DNA of 64,000 nt from Spiractinospora alimapuensis (GTDB lineage: Bacteria > Actinomycetota > Actinomycetes > Streptosporangiales > Streptosporangiaceae), in contig NZ_CP072467.1 of the NCBI RefSeq assembly GCF_018437505.1, positions 496,001 to 560,000 on the forward strand, written 5' to 3'. A model generated the notes under the pieces. That model was given only the letters and a program-made list of their open reading frames with translations, did no database searches and was not told the DNA's origin. This document shows, in pieces, positions 25,857 through 34,621 of the stretch; within the stretch, counting starts at the first letter, position 1, and every line of letters begins with the position of its first letter. The position numbers were made by a program, and so were the translations under genes.

Positions 25857-26447
25857 TCAGCCGGGAATCTCGCTCGTTGTACTCCGTGAGTCCCCGGGCA
25901 GCACGGTGAAGGTGAACCCGGAGCTCGTCGGACGGCGCAGCGGGATTTCGGACTTGACGCGGCGTAGCACCGCGTTCCTGCTGAGCCCGAGTCCCCGCGC
26001 GACGAGCCGCTCGGGACGTAGTGGCACAGGATCCTCGAAGTGGACCACCACCTGAACGGGCCATGGCTCGTCGACCCACACCGACGGGGTGTCCAGACGC
26101 CAGCACCCCTCCCAGTTCAGGGCGAAGTGGTGGCGTCGGGCGAGTCGCGGATCCAGGAGCGTGGACGCCACCAGGTCCGGGTCACTGGAGTGGTAGCCGT
26201 CGAGTTGGGTCGGATCGAAGGATTTGACCGGTGCTCGCTCGTGCACGGTGAGTTTGTGCGTCCGGCCGCAGGACACGCAGCGGACCAGCAGCCACACGTC
26301 CAGCAGTTTTCCGTTGGCGTTGACGCGGAACCTGCCCTGGCCCGTTGTGGCCGTCTCCGAGCGGCAGTCCACGCACCGCAGCGAGAGCAGGGGAAGCCTG
26401 GTGCGGCGAACGTAGCAGGGCAGCACAGTATTGAGGAGTGAAGACAT
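25857..26447 (-). CDS. DUF1062 family protein
   Basis: 196 residues from ATG 26447, with AAGGGA before it. Two zinc-ribbon-like cysteine pairs (CVDC and CVSCGRTHKLTVHE) flank the family mark RFRVNANGKLLDVWLLVRC. The C-terminal third is LGLSRNAVLRRVKSEIPL, which resembles a helix-turn-helix. Function unknown; DNA binding is a guess. The 265 bases upstream contain several hairpins. Confidence 0.85.
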   Translation of the reverse strand: MSSLLNTVLPCYVRRTRLPLLSLRCVDCRSETATTGQGRFRVNANGKLLDVWLLVRCVSCGRTHKLTVHERAPVKSFDPTQLDGYHSSDPDLVASTLLDPRLARRHHFALNWEGCWRLDTPSVWVDEPWPVQVVVHFEDPVPLRPERLVARGLGLSRNAVLRRVKSEIPLRRPTSSGFTFTVLPGDSRSTTSEIPG

Positions 26448-26467
26448 GATCCCTTTGGACCTGACAC

Positions 26468-26682
26468 GAGGCCGATTGCGCGCGGCCTCCAACGCTGCGT
26501 CACCGGGCGCACTCGGGCAGCCCGGGAAGGCCGACCTACCTGAGGTCGGCTTACAGGTGAGCGAAAAGAAGTGTCAGGTCACGCTGCGGGCGGGGTCATG
26601 CGTTGAGTCCTCTAACTTCCCGAAGACAGGCCGTGGGCACTCTAGTTGACGGTCGGAGATCGACTCAACCGGCTTTGCCGGT
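26468..26682. other. Leader region with several short hairpins
   Basis: Three stem-loops: GAGGCCG (26468-26474)/CGGCCTC (26483-26489), GCCGACCT (26530-26537)/AGGTCGGC (26543-26550), and ACCGGC (26668-26673)/GCCGGT (26677-26682). They lie upstream of DUF1062 and downstream of the YdeI-like gene on the minus strand. The last is probably that gene's terminator; the others may form a leader. Confidence 0.45.
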
Positions 26683-26712
26683 GATCGCGGCCCATTCCGG
26701 AGGAGATTCCGG

Positions 26713-27003
26713 CTAACCTCCGGTCCGCTCCCGGTGCTTGCAGCCCGGCCAGCAGCAGGGGCGGCGTTGGCCCTCCTCCAGCTCTTCCTGGGTGCGACGA
26801 ATGCGGCGTTCGCGGGTCTGCTGCTGTTTGGCGTCCTCGACCCAGCAGACGAACTCGTTACGGGCCAGCGGTGTGATGTCGTTCCAGGCCGCCAGTGCGA
26901 CGGAATTCGCGGCCAGCGCGGCTCCGAGGTCCGCGGGGAGTTCGTGTACCACGCCGCCGGGGACCTCGGTGGGTGGATGGGGTTCCGTCTGGGGCGTGTC
27001 CAT
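26713..27003 (-). CDS. YdeI/OmpD-associated (bacteriocin protection) family protein
   Basis: 96 residues. The family signature is clear: VHELPADLGAALAANSVALA, then WNDITPLARNEFVCWVEDAK, TRERRIRRTQEEL and RRPCCWPGCKHR at the end. Actinobacterial members have no proven role; the name comes from distant relatives. It follows the MFS gene by 48 bases on the same strand and may be in its transcript. Confidence 0.9.
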   Translation of the reverse strand: MDTPQTEPHPPTEVPGGVVHELPADLGAALAANSVALAAWNDITPLARNEFVCWVEDAKQQQTRERRIRRTQEELEEGQRRPCCWPGCKHRERTGG

Positions 27004-27051
27004 GCTGGTCAGGATATCCGCTGCTCGACGGATGGGCTTCTCCGATCCTGA

Positions 27052-28239
27052 TCAGTGTCGCTGGCGCGGATTCTCGGGCAGGGTCAGGGCGATGAGCAGT
27101 GCGAGCAGTGGGAACACGACGATAAGAGCCTGGGCCCACTGGACGCCGTAGGTGTCGGAGACCCAGCCGAGGCCCGGTGCGACGATGCCGCCGACGGACA
27201 TCGCGACACCGAGGGCCACCCCGGACGCGGTGCCGATTCGGTTGGGGAGGTAGCCCTGCGCCAGGGTGGTCTGTACGGCGAAGGACAGGAACAGCCCCAC
27301 AGCCAGGAGCGCGGTGGCCGCGATCGCCAGCCACACCGTGGGCGCCACGACGAGCGACGCGGCAGCGACGATGGCGATGGCGTAGCTGACGCGGGACACC
27401 CCGACCTTGCTCCACCGGTCGGCGGCCCAGCCTCCGGTGATGGTCGCGCAGGCGCCGACGGTGAAGAAGCCGGTCAACAGCAGGCTCGCGTGGCTGGTGT
27501 CCATGGAGAATCGGTCGATCATGGACAGACCGAGCAGGGACGTGGTGCCGAGCGTCGCGATCGACCGCATGATCACCATCAGGGTGAGGCGAAGGAAGGA
27601 GCTCCAGTCGTCCGGCTCGGCGTTGTCGGCGATCTTGCGTCCGCCCTTGGGAGCGGGCGGGCGTGGGTCCAGGGTGCGTCGGAGCAGGGCCATCGCCAGT
27701 GCCGTGATGATCGCGGGGATCGCCAGGATCGGGGTGCCGACCAGGCCGAAGGAGAGCACGACCGGGGCGACGGCGAGGGGGCCGACGGCCTGTCCGATGT
27801 TGCCGCCGACCGAGAACCAGCTCATTCCCTGGGCGGAGGAGCCGGCGAGGGCCCGCACCGCGCTCGCGGCGACCGGATGGTAGGCGGCGACGCCCAGGCC
27901 GGACAGGGCGATGGCGGCCCACGTCCAGGCGTAGGAGTCCACGATCCCGCTCAGGCCGATACCGAGACCCGCCACGAGCAGCCCCACCGGAGAGAGCCAC
28001 CGCAGCCTCCATCGGTCCGCGGCCAGTCCGAACAGCGGCTGGGCCACGGACGAGAGCACGGTGGCGGCGAGGGTGATCCCCGTCGCCGCGGTGTAGCCCC
28101 ACCCCTGGTACAGCACGAAGAACGGCAGGAGCGCCGGAACCGCGCCCTGGTACATGTCGTCCACGACGTGGCTGAACGACATCATTCCCAGAGCGGAACG
28201 ACGCTTGCGCGTCGTTGACGTGGGCTCCGTCGTGGACAT
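27052..28239 (-). CDS. MFS transporter, fosmidomycin-resistance-like
   Basis: 395 residues, twelve membrane segments. N-terminal MMSFSHVVDDMYQGAVPALL and YHPVAASAVRALAG are characteristic of the Fsr (fosmidomycin resistance) branch. Likely a drug or metabolite exporter in the cytoplasmic membrane. ATG 28239 has poor ribosome-site spacing; TTG 28248, seven bases after GGAGG-AACACGCC, is an alternative. Divergent from an AraC regulator that probably controls it. Confidence 0.9.
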   Translation of the reverse strand: MSTTEPTSTTRKRRSALGMMSFSHVVDDMYQGAVPALLPFFVLYQGWGYTAATGITLAATVLSSVAQPLFGLAADRWRLRWLSPVGLLVAGLGIGLSGIVDSYAWTWAAIALSGLGVAAYHPVAASAVRALAGSSAQGMSWFSVGGNIGQAVGPLAVAPVVLSFGLVGTPILAIPAIITALAMALLRRTLDPRPPAPKGGRKIADNAEPDDWSSFLRLTLMVIMRSIATLGTTSLLGLSMIDRFSMDTSHASLLLTGFFTVGACATITGGWAADRWSKVGVSRVSYAIAIVAAASLVVAPTVWLAIAATALLAVGLFLSFAVQTTLAQGYLPNRIGTASGVALGVAMSVGGIVAPGLGWVSDTYGVQWAQALIVVFPLLALLIALTLPENPRQRH

Positions 28240-28332
28240 GGCGGTCAAGGCGTGTTCCTCCCCCGTGCGGTGGCCCGCGGATCGAGACCGCAGTCGACTC
28301 TGCCGCACCAGGGGGTCTGCGGAAATCCCGTT

Positions 28333-28338
28333 TATGCT
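28333..28338 (+). promoter_or_regulatory. Leaderless -10 hexamer (TATGCT) of the AraC gene
   Basis: TATGCT lies exactly 12 to 7 bases before ATG 28345 with no ribosome site between, so transcription should begin on the A of the start codon. Confidence 0.65.
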
Positions 28339-28344
28339 TCAGGT

Positions 28345-29133
28345 ATGCCGGTTTCCCGCCACATCTATCGTCACGTCGCCGGCCAGGTCGCCACGACGGC
28401 GCGTGATCTCCTCGACGGTGCGCAGGTGGACCGGCACCGCCACGACCAACCCCAGGTGGTGTTCCCGGTCTCGGGCGTGCTGGCGGTGACCACCGAGGCG
28501 GGATCCTGGGTGCTTCCCGGCATCACCCAGGCGATCCTCATTCCCCCACGCGTGACCCACGCGCATACGGCGCACGGCAGAACCCGGATCCAGACCGTGC
28601 TGCTGCCGCAACAGCTCCTCGCCAGTACCGTCTTCGACACCGGAGCACCGCGCGCCGTCGCCATGAGCCCGCTCGCGCGGGAGGTCATCAACACGATCAC
28701 GGAGGAGGAGCACGCCGACGAGGTACGCGCCGAACGCCTCGCCGCCGTCCTGGCCGACGAACTGTCCCGGGGGTGCGACGCTGAGGGTCCCGCGCCACTG
28801 CTGGTGCCCCGCCCCCGCGACCCTCGGCTGGTCCAAGTGGTGGAGTCCTTGCTGGTCGAGCCGGAGAACGGTCACATGGCCGACCTGGCGCGCGCCGTCC
28901 TGGTGAGCGAACGGACCCTCTCCCGTCTGTGCCGCGAGGACACCGGCCTCACGTTCCCGCGACTCCGTACCCGGGTCCGCCTCCTGTGCGCGCTTGTCCG
29001 CCTGGCCGACGGAGAAACAGTGACCACCGTCGCGCACCGGTGCGGCTGGTCCAAACCCCACACCTTCATCGACGCCTTCCGCGAAATGTTCGGCACGACC
29101 CCCGCCCACTACCAACGAACCCAGGCACCCTGA
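28345..29133 (+). CDS. AraC family transcriptional regulator
   Basis: 262 residues. N-terminal cupin-like sensor domain (VDRHRHDQPQVVFPVSGVLA, with HxH), C-terminal double helix-turn-helix at about 165-258 (ARAVLVSERTLSRLCREDTG and VAHRCGWSKPHTFIDAFREM, then FGTTPAHYQR). Start fixed by the leaderless hexamer. Divergent from the MFS exporter across 105 bases, a typical sensor/exporter arrangement. Confidence 0.93.
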   Translation: MPVSRHIYRHVAGQVATTARDLLDGAQVDRHRHDQPQVVFPVSGVLAVTTEAGSWVLPGITQAILIPPRVTHAHTAHGRTRIQTVLLPQQLLASTVFDTGAPRAVAMSPLAREVINTITEEEHADEVRAERLAAVLADELSRGCDAEGPAPLLVPRPRDPRLVQVVESLLVEPENGHMADLARAVLVSERTLSRLCREDTGLTFPRLRTRVRLLCALVRLADGETVTTVAHRCGWSKPHTFIDAFREMFGTTPAHYQRTQAP

Positions 29134-29194
29134 CGGCCCGGGCACCCGGTGGTTCTCGTCCACGGGTTCACTGTCGGTTCTTCCCGGGACCCCC

Positions 29195-30562
29195 TCAGGC
29201 GCGGTGCCACAGGTCGGGCCGTGCGGCGGCGAGTACGTCCGACACGTGAGTGGGTGGCGGCGAGTGGGGTTCCCGTCCTGAGAGTGGTGCCATGGATAGG
29301 GGTTTCGTCGCCTTCGCGGGTGGGACGGGTCTGTGGGGCAGACGTACTCGCAGTGCTGGGAAGGTGACGTGCTCTGGGGTCGGGGAACCGTCCGGCTTGG
29401 TGAGGAGGACGACCGCTGCCTCCAGTCCGACCCCTGGTTTGTGGAACGTGGAGTCGGGGTGGAGATAGAGGTCGGCCGCGGGGCGGGTGACGCCGTGGCG
29501 GGAGGTGGCGTCGCGCCCGACGACGGCCTGGACGTCGCTCCACGGAATGCGGCCGCGCACGAGACGGAGACCCAGTCGGCGCTTCTCGACCAGTTCCACC
29601 CCCTCGGCGTCGATCAGGATGCCGCTGCGCGCCAACGCCCGAGGGAGGAACGCCAACAGGACCGGGATCGCGACCACACCGAGCACGAGCGGAATCGCGA
29701 GCACGATGATCAGGACGGAGCCCAGTACCCCCCAGCCCGCGTGATCCACGGCGTAGATGGCGCCGTAGCACCCCGCCGTGAGGAGGAGGACGCCGGCGAG
29801 TGTCGCGGCGGCCTGCCACCACGAGTGCCGAAGGTCCAGCCACACCGACGTCGGGAGGGCGAACAGCGCGGGATCCGCGGTCGGCCTGGGGTCGGGCCGG
29901 GAGTCGTCCCGTCGCACGAGGTCGGGGCGGCGTTCCTCCAGCGCGGAGACCAGTGCCGACAGACTCTCGGGCATGTCCCGCTGGGATCCGGTGAGGCGAA
30001 CGCGGGTCACGTCGCGGGTCACACCGGGGAGGGGCGTCCGCGTTGCCCGCTCAGAGCGAGCGAAGTCCGGCACGCCCGCCACCTCGTCGACGAAGAAGTC
30101 CACCGCGGCGCGCGGAACGGGACGCGCACGCCGCAGGATCCCCCGGTCGGGGAACTCACGGCTGGCCACGATCGCCTGGATGTCCTCCCAGGCGAGGAGA
30201 ACACCGCCTCCCCGATGCCACCATCGCGCGTGGGTGCGCAGTTCCACGCCGTCACTGGTGATGCGAACCTCGCGGCGTGTGTGCGTCCGCGGATAACCGA
30301 CCACGAGGTCGATGAGTGTCGCGACGATCACGACGCAGAGCACCAGGGCGAGCAGGAGGAGTTGGAGTGGGTCGTCGATCGATACCAGCGCGAGGAGCAG
30401 CGCCATGCCGACCGTCGTACCATCCTGGAGGTTCGCCGACGTCTCCGACCACAGGCCGAAGACGATCGGTGCGGCCATGGCCGTGGCGACGGCGAAGACG
30501 ACCCACAACAGAGCGCGGCGTCGTCCACCAACGGCGGGGATCGGTACCGACACCTGACCCAT
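29195..30562 (-). CDS. Membrane protein with two PH-like repeats
   Basis: About 455 residues (ATG 30562, or ATG 30568 two codons earlier). Two similar halves: each has a pair of membrane segments followed by a PH-like domain beginning ITSDGVELRTHARWWHRGG in half one and IDAEGVELVEKRRLGLRLV in half two, then a stretch ending in a RPDL motif (ERRPDLV and AARPDLW). I therefore read it as an internal duplication. Role unknown, perhaps membrane-associated. Stands alone between AraC and MarR genes. Confidence 0.8.
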   Translation of the reverse strand: MGQVSVPIPAVGGRRRALLWVVFAVATAMAAPIVFGLWSETSANLQDGTTVGMALLLALVSIDDPLQLLLLALVLCVVIVATLIDLVVGYPRTHTRREVRITSDGVELRTHARWWHRGGGVLLAWEDIQAIVASREFPDRGILRRARPVPRAAVDFFVDEVAGVPDFARSERATRTPLPGVTRDVTRVRLTGSQRDMPESLSALVSALEERRPDLVRRDDSRPDPRPTADPALFALPTSVWLDLRHSWWQAAATLAGVLLLTAGCYGAIYAVDHAGWGVLGSVLIIVLAIPLVLGVVAIPVLLAFLPRALARSGILIDAEGVELVEKRRLGLRLVRGRIPWSDVQAVVGRDATSRHGVTRPAADLYLHPDSTFHKPGVGLEAAVVLLTKPDGSPTPEHVTFPALRVRLPHRPVPPAKATKPLSMAPLSGREPHSPPPTHVSDVLAAARPDLWHRA

Positions 30563-30686
30563 TCGCATCCCGCTGTCCGCTGTGTTCGTCCTTGACAGGG
30601 GGACACTCTACGTAATTCGGGACCCGCCGGTGTCCGCTGCGTCCGGGGTGGCCGCGACCGGCCGGGACCGGGACGCGGACCCGGAC

Positions 30687-31181
30687 CTACCTCTCGTCCC
30701 GGATCTCCGCGGTCGCGCGCTTGAACCCCCCGGTGGTGAAGGCGAGCATGTCGAACAGCAGGGCGATCTGTTCCGGGGAGTAGCGGGTGGCGAGTCCGGC
30801 CAGGTGTCGACGGGTCGGGGCGAACGCCTCGTCCACCGCCCGGGTTCGTTCGGGGTCCACGTCGACCCTCACCCGCCGGCGGTCGGTGTCCCCGCGCACG
30901 CGACGTGCGTACCCCGCGTCCTCCAGCCGGTCGACGACACGGGTCGTGGTGGCCGCCGGGGTACCCAGCCTGGTGCCGAGCTCTCCCACCGTCATGGGGC
31001 CGGCGTCGGCCAGGAGGTTCACCGCCTGGAGGTCCATGAGTCGAAGTCCCAGTCGTTCGGCGGCGGCGTGCGCGTTGAGCACGGTGGCACTGAGGAACTC
31101 GCGGAACACCGACTCGCCGCCGGCGTTCTCCGCCGCCGTGCGTACCTCGGCCGAGGTCCAGCCCGCCGGGGTGTCCGCCAT
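30687..31181 (-). CDS. MarR family transcriptional regulator
   Basis: 164 residues from ATG 31181, chosen for the GGAGGGG six bases before. Winged helix at about 40-110: LMDLQAVNLLADAGPMTVGE, LGTPAATTTRVVDRLEDAGY, and wing RGDTDRRRVRVDVDPE. Divergent from an FAD monooxygenase with palindromes in between, so it probably represses that gene in response to a phenolic or similar ligand. Confidence 0.92.
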   Translation of the reverse strand: MADTPAGWTSAEVRTAAENAGGESVFREFLSATVLNAHAAAERLGLRLMDLQAVNLLADAGPMTVGELGTRLGTPAATTTRVVDRLEDAGYARRVRGDTDRRRVRVDVDPERTRAVDEAFAPTRRHLAGLATRYSPEQIALLFDMLAFTTGGFKRATAEIRDER

Positions 31182-31204
31182 CATCCCCTCCACCGCTGAT
31201 ATGT

Positions 31205-31234
31205 TTCCGACGTGGAACTATTCCGATCCGGAAT
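31205..31234. promoter_or_regulatory. Palindromic operators between MarR and monooxygenase genes
   Basis: ATTCCG (31220-31225) and CGGAAT (31229-31234) with a 3-base centre form a perfect inverted repeat; TTCC (31205-31208) and GGAA (31214-31217) form a weaker one next to it. Suited in size and place to MarR dimers. Confidence 0.6.
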
Positions 31235-31293
31235 GAATCCTACGTGGCATGTCATCGTCCCGTGGCGCCGGATCACCCGTATCAGGAGGCGTT

Positions 31294-32475
31294 GTGCGGA
31301 TCGTCGTTGTGGGGGCCGGGGTCGGGGGGCTCGCCGTCGCCCGTGGGCTCCACTCCTTCGGACACGAGATCGAGGTGCTGGAGAGAGGCCGGGAGCTTCG
31401 GACCGGCGGAGCCGGTCTCGGGATCTACAGCAACGGCCACGCGGCCCTCGCCGAGCTCGGCGCCCCCATCGGGGACCTGGGGCGCGCCATTGACCGGCTG
31501 GAGATGTGTGACGACGACGGCCGCCTGCGCAACGCGGTCGACACCAGGAGCGTGGGCCTTCACCTCGGCCGCGACTGCCGAACCGTCCCCCGTCGGGATC
31601 TCCTACGCCGGATCGCGGACAACCTGCCCAAAGGCGTCCTGCGGTTCGACTCGCCCGTGCGAGGGATGGATCCGGCCGCGGAGGGCGCCTCCACCTCGGC
31701 TGTCACGGTGCGGCTCGACGACGACAGCTCCGTCACCGCTGACGTCGTGGTGGGTGCGGACGGGATCCACTCGGTGGTGCGGTCCGCGCTGACCGACCTC
31801 CCCCCGGCCCGGCCGATGGGATGGGCCAGTTGGCAGGCGCTCACACCCGTACCGATCCCCTCCGCCGAGGGAACGGTCGCACGCGTCGTTCAGGGCGCCG
31901 AGGGAATGTGCGGCATCATGCCGGCGGGCGGCGGACTCGTGCAGTGGTGGTTCGACGCGCCCTGGTCGCCGGACGACGTCGTCGACTCCCCCGCCGCGAT
32001 GCTCCGGGACCGGTTCGGGGAGTGGACGGACCCGGAGGTGAAGGTCCTCCTCGAACGGCTCCCCGGCACGGACCTCGGGTTGTACCCCCACTACCGCCAC
32101 CAGGTTCCCCGCAGGTGGGGCCAGGGCGCGGTCACCCTGCTCGGCGACGCCGCGCACGCCTTCCCTCCCTCGACCGCGCAGGGCGCCAACCAGGCACTGG
32201 AGGACGCCCTGGCTCTGACGGCCTGCCTCGGCCCGGTCGACGACCCGTCGGGCGCGCCCGACGCGCTGCGCCGCTACGAGAAGCTGCGTCGCCGACCGGC
32301 GGCGTTGGCCTCCAAGGCGTCCAGCAGTCAGTTCGTCCTGCGCAACCTGCCTCCCGGTCCGATCGCCCGTACGATCCCCGAACGCGTCTGGACACGCCAG
32401 TTCGAGACCTACCTGGCGGCAGTGAGCACGGTACTGCGCGGTTCCCGCCGTCGAGAGATTCCGACCAAGGCCTGA
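31294..32475 (+). CDS. FAD-dependent monooxygenase (PHBH/UbiH-type)
   Basis: 393 residues from GTG 31294, with AGGAGG five bases before it. Rossmann GAGVGGLAVARGL at the N-terminus, DG motif region VVGADGIHSVVRSAL near 167, and GD motif LLGDAAHAFPPSTAQGANQA near 285, all three FAD/NAD signatures of group A flavin monooxygenases. Hydroxylates an aromatic or polycyclic substrate, not identifiable. Controlled probably by the divergent MarR protein. Confidence 0.92.
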   Translation: MRIVVVGAGVGGLAVARGLHSFGHEIEVLERGRELRTGGAGLGIYSNGHAALAELGAPIGDLGRAIDRLEMCDDDGRLRNAVDTRSVGLHLGRDCRTVPRRDLLRRIADNLPKGVLRFDSPVRGMDPAAEGASTSAVTVRLDDDSSVTADVVVGADGIHSVVRSALTDLPPARPMGWASWQALTPVPIPSAEGTVARVVQGAEGMCGIMPAGGGLVQWWFDAPWSPDDVVDSPAAMLRDRFGEWTDPEVKVLLERLPGTDLGLYPHYRHQVPRRWGQGAVTLLGDAAHAFPPSTAQGANQALEDALALTACLGPVDDPSGAPDALRRYEKLRRRPAALASKASSSQFVLRNLPPGPIARTIPERVWTRQFETYLAAVSTVLRGSRRREIPTKA

Positions 32476-32556
32476 TCAGCGCCTGTGGTGGGCATGAACA
32501 GTGTGCGCACCTTGGTCGGGACAAGGGCCCGGCGCCCCAACGGATCGGACCGCACC

Positions 32557-32991
32557 ATGGCCTTCACCGAGGAAGAGATCGCCTACCTCCAATCCAGCGG
32601 TCTCGGCCGGCTGGCGACCGTGGACGGCGACGGCCAACCGGACGTCGTGCCCGTCGCCGTGGAGTTCGACGGCCTGCACTTCTGGGTCGGTGGTGCCGGC
32701 CAGTCGGTGACCGACACCCGCAAGTTCCGCAACGTCGCCAGCGGCCAGCGGCAGGTGGCGCTGGTGATCGACGACATCGTCTCCTACGACCCGTTCGTCG
32801 CGCGGGGCGTGCGCGTGTACGGGATCGCGGAGCAACCCTTCGAACGGACCGGGATGATCGGGCCCGGCACGTTCATGCGGATCACCCCGCGGGTGTCCTG
32901 GAGCTGGAACCTGGCCGGTGAACCCGCGGCCGACACGTGGTACGAGACCCGGAGGACCGTCCATTCGCACGCCCGGGGCGACGCTCCCTAG
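32557..32991 (+). CDS. PPOX-class F420-dependent oxidoreductase
   Basis: 144 residues from ATG 32557. Split-barrel fold of the pyridoxamine-oxidase/Rv1155 type: AYLQSSGLGRLATVDGDGQP, then VPVAVEFDGLHFWVGG and RQVALVIDDI. Family members use reduced F420. The gene follows the monooxygenase by 81 bases; its end overlaps the convergent acetyltransferase by four bases. Substrate unknown. Confidence 0.87.
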   Translation: MAFTEEEIAYLQSSGLGRLATVDGDGQPDVVPVAVEFDGLHFWVGGAGQSVTDTRKFRNVASGQRQVALVIDDIVSYDPFVARGVRVYGIAEQPFERTGMIGPGTFMRITPRVSWSWNLAGEPAADTWYETRRTVHSHARGDAP

Positions 32992-33554
32992 CGTGGTGGC
33001 CGCGCGACCCAGTCCGCGCGGTCCAGGACGTACTCGACCTCTCCGAACTCGGCGCCGGGGATGCCGTCCGGTGAGTGCTCGAAGTAGCCGCGCAGGTAGA
33101 TGAGTCCCGCCTTCTCCATCACCCGACGCGACGCGGCGTTGACGGCCATGGTGTTGGCGGTGACCCGCTGGACGTCCAGTTCCCGGAACCCCCAGTGGAT
33201 CAACGCTCGCGCGCCCTCGGTGGCGAGGCCACGGCCCCACGCGGCGCGGCGCAAGCGATACCCCAGCTCCACCACCTCGGCGCTGTCAACGTCGAGTGGT
33301 CGGTACTCGAACCAGCCGAGGAACTCCCCGTCCTCTCGGGTTTCGGCGGCCCAGTATCCAAAGGTCCCGATCCCCGGATAGTGCCGCGTAAGCCGCGGGA
33401 GGTTCCGATCCACGACCGTCTCGCGCGGCGTCGCCTCGCCGCCGGAGAGGTAACGCATCACCTCGGGGTCGCTGTCCAACTCGACCAGGTTGTCCACGTC
33501 GTCGGTGGTGATGGGCCGCAGGCGCATGCGCTCGGTCGATGGGTGCTCAGCCAT
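32988..33554 (-). CDS. GNAT N-acetyltransferase, RimJ/RimL-like
   Basis: 188 residues. Acetyl-CoA site WGRGLATEGARALI near 112-125, preceded by VVELGYRLRRAAWGRG, and the C-terminal VNAASRRVMEKAGL. Close to ribosomal-protein alanine acetyltransferase-like enzymes that modify small molecules or proteins. TAGACA lies 12 to 7 bases before the start, a possible though imperfect leaderless promoter. Confidence 0.9.
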   Translation of the reverse strand: MAEHPSTERMRLRPITTDDVDNLVELDSDPEVMRYLSGGEATPRETVVDRNLPRLTRHYPGIGTFGYWAAETREDGEFLGWFEYRPLDVDSAEVVELGYRLRRAAWGRGLATEGARALIHWGFRELDVQRVTANTMAVNAASRRVMEKAGLIYLRGYFEHSPDGIPGAEFGEVEYVLDRADWVARPPR

Positions 33555-33704
33555 GACCTGTGTCTAGCAGCGGGGTGACGTCAGGACAACGGAATAAGAG
33601 CGGCGTGGTCTTCCCTCGGCGGATCCCGCGGGTCGCTCGTCGTGGCCGTGGGCGGTACCGGGAGGATGGAGGTTCCAGGCGAACGAGCGACGAGGGAGCG
33701 CGAC

Positions 33705-34562
33705 GTGGCATCCGGCAGAACCATCACCATTGGCGGGGACATCACCGTACCCGTGGTCGGGCAAGGAACCTGGAGGATGGGCGAGGACGCGGACGACGTC
33801 CCCGCCGAGGTGCGGGCGCTGCGCGCCGGCCTGGACCTCGGACTCACCTTGATCGACACCGCCGAGATGTACGGCGAGGGCGGAGCGGAGCGTGTCGTCG
33901 GCGAGGCGGTCGCGGGGCGTCGGGACGACGCGGTGATCGTGTCCAAGGTCTACCCCCACAACGCCGGCCAGCGCTCGGCGCGGCGATCCTGTGAGAACAG
34001 CCTGCGCCGGCTCGGCACCGACCACCTGGACCTCTATCTGCTGCACTGGCGCGGCAACATCCCCCTGGCCGAGACCGTGGAGGTGATGGAGGACCTCCTC
34101 GCCGAGGGCAAGATCCGCAACTGGGGCGTCTCCAACCTCGACGTCGACGACATGGACGAGCTCTGGTCCCTCCCGGACGGGACGCGGTGTGCCACCGACC
34201 AGGTGCTGTACCACGCCGCGTCCCGGGGCGCCGAACTCCGGCTGTTGCCATGGTGCCGTGCCCACGACGTCCCCGTGATGGCCTACAGCCCGATCGCGCA
34301 GGCCGGACGCCTTCGGGGCGATCTGCTCGCCAGTCCGGTGATCAACGAAATCGCCTCGGGCCGGGGGCTCACCCCCGCGCAGGTCGCTCTGGCGTGGGTG
34401 ATCCGCGACAGCGGCGTCCTGGCCATCCCCAAGGCGGTCCAGCCGGAGCACGTCCAGCAGAACGCGGCCACGCTCGACGTCCGACTCAGCGACGCCGAGA
34501 TCGCCGCGATCGACGACGCCTTCCCGCCGCCGAACCCGGACGAACCACTGGACATCGTCTGA
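33705..34562 (+). CDS. Aldo/keto reductase
   Basis: 285 residues from GTG 33705, behind GAGGGAG; ATG 33666 is an alternative. NADPH-dependent TIM barrel. Catalytic tetrad visible: Asp and Tyr in DTAEMYGEG, Lys in VSKVYP, His in LLHWRG. AIPKAVQPEHVQQNAA is the cofactor-binding end. Reduces an aldehyde or ketone, specificity unknown. Convergent with a VOC-family gene. Confidence 0.92.
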   Translation: MASGRTITIGGDITVPVVGQGTWRMGEDADDVPAEVRALRAGLDLGLTLIDTAEMYGEGGAERVVGEAVAGRRDDAVIVSKVYPHNAGQRSARRSCENSLRRLGTDHLDLYLLHWRGNIPLAETVEVMEDLLAEGKIRNWGVSNLDVDDMDELWSLPDGTRCATDQVLYHAASRGAELRLLPWCRAHDVPVMAYSPIAQAGRLRGDLLASPVINEIASGRGLTPAQVALAWVIRDSGVLAIPKAVQPEHVQQNAATLDVRLSDAEIAAIDDAFPPPNPDEPLDIV

Positions 34563-34621
34563 TCACCATGGCCGGGGGTCCACACGGGTGAACGTCGTGA
34601 CGCTGGGCGCGGATCGTTCAC

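Noticed and set aside
27055-28218. Long plus-strand frame opposite the MFS gene
   Set aside because: Gly/Gln/Arg-rich without domains; the minus strand reads a twelve-span transporter.
29333-30595. Long plus-strand frame opposite the PH-like protein
   Set aside because: No domain; the minus strand has membrane segments and internal repeats.
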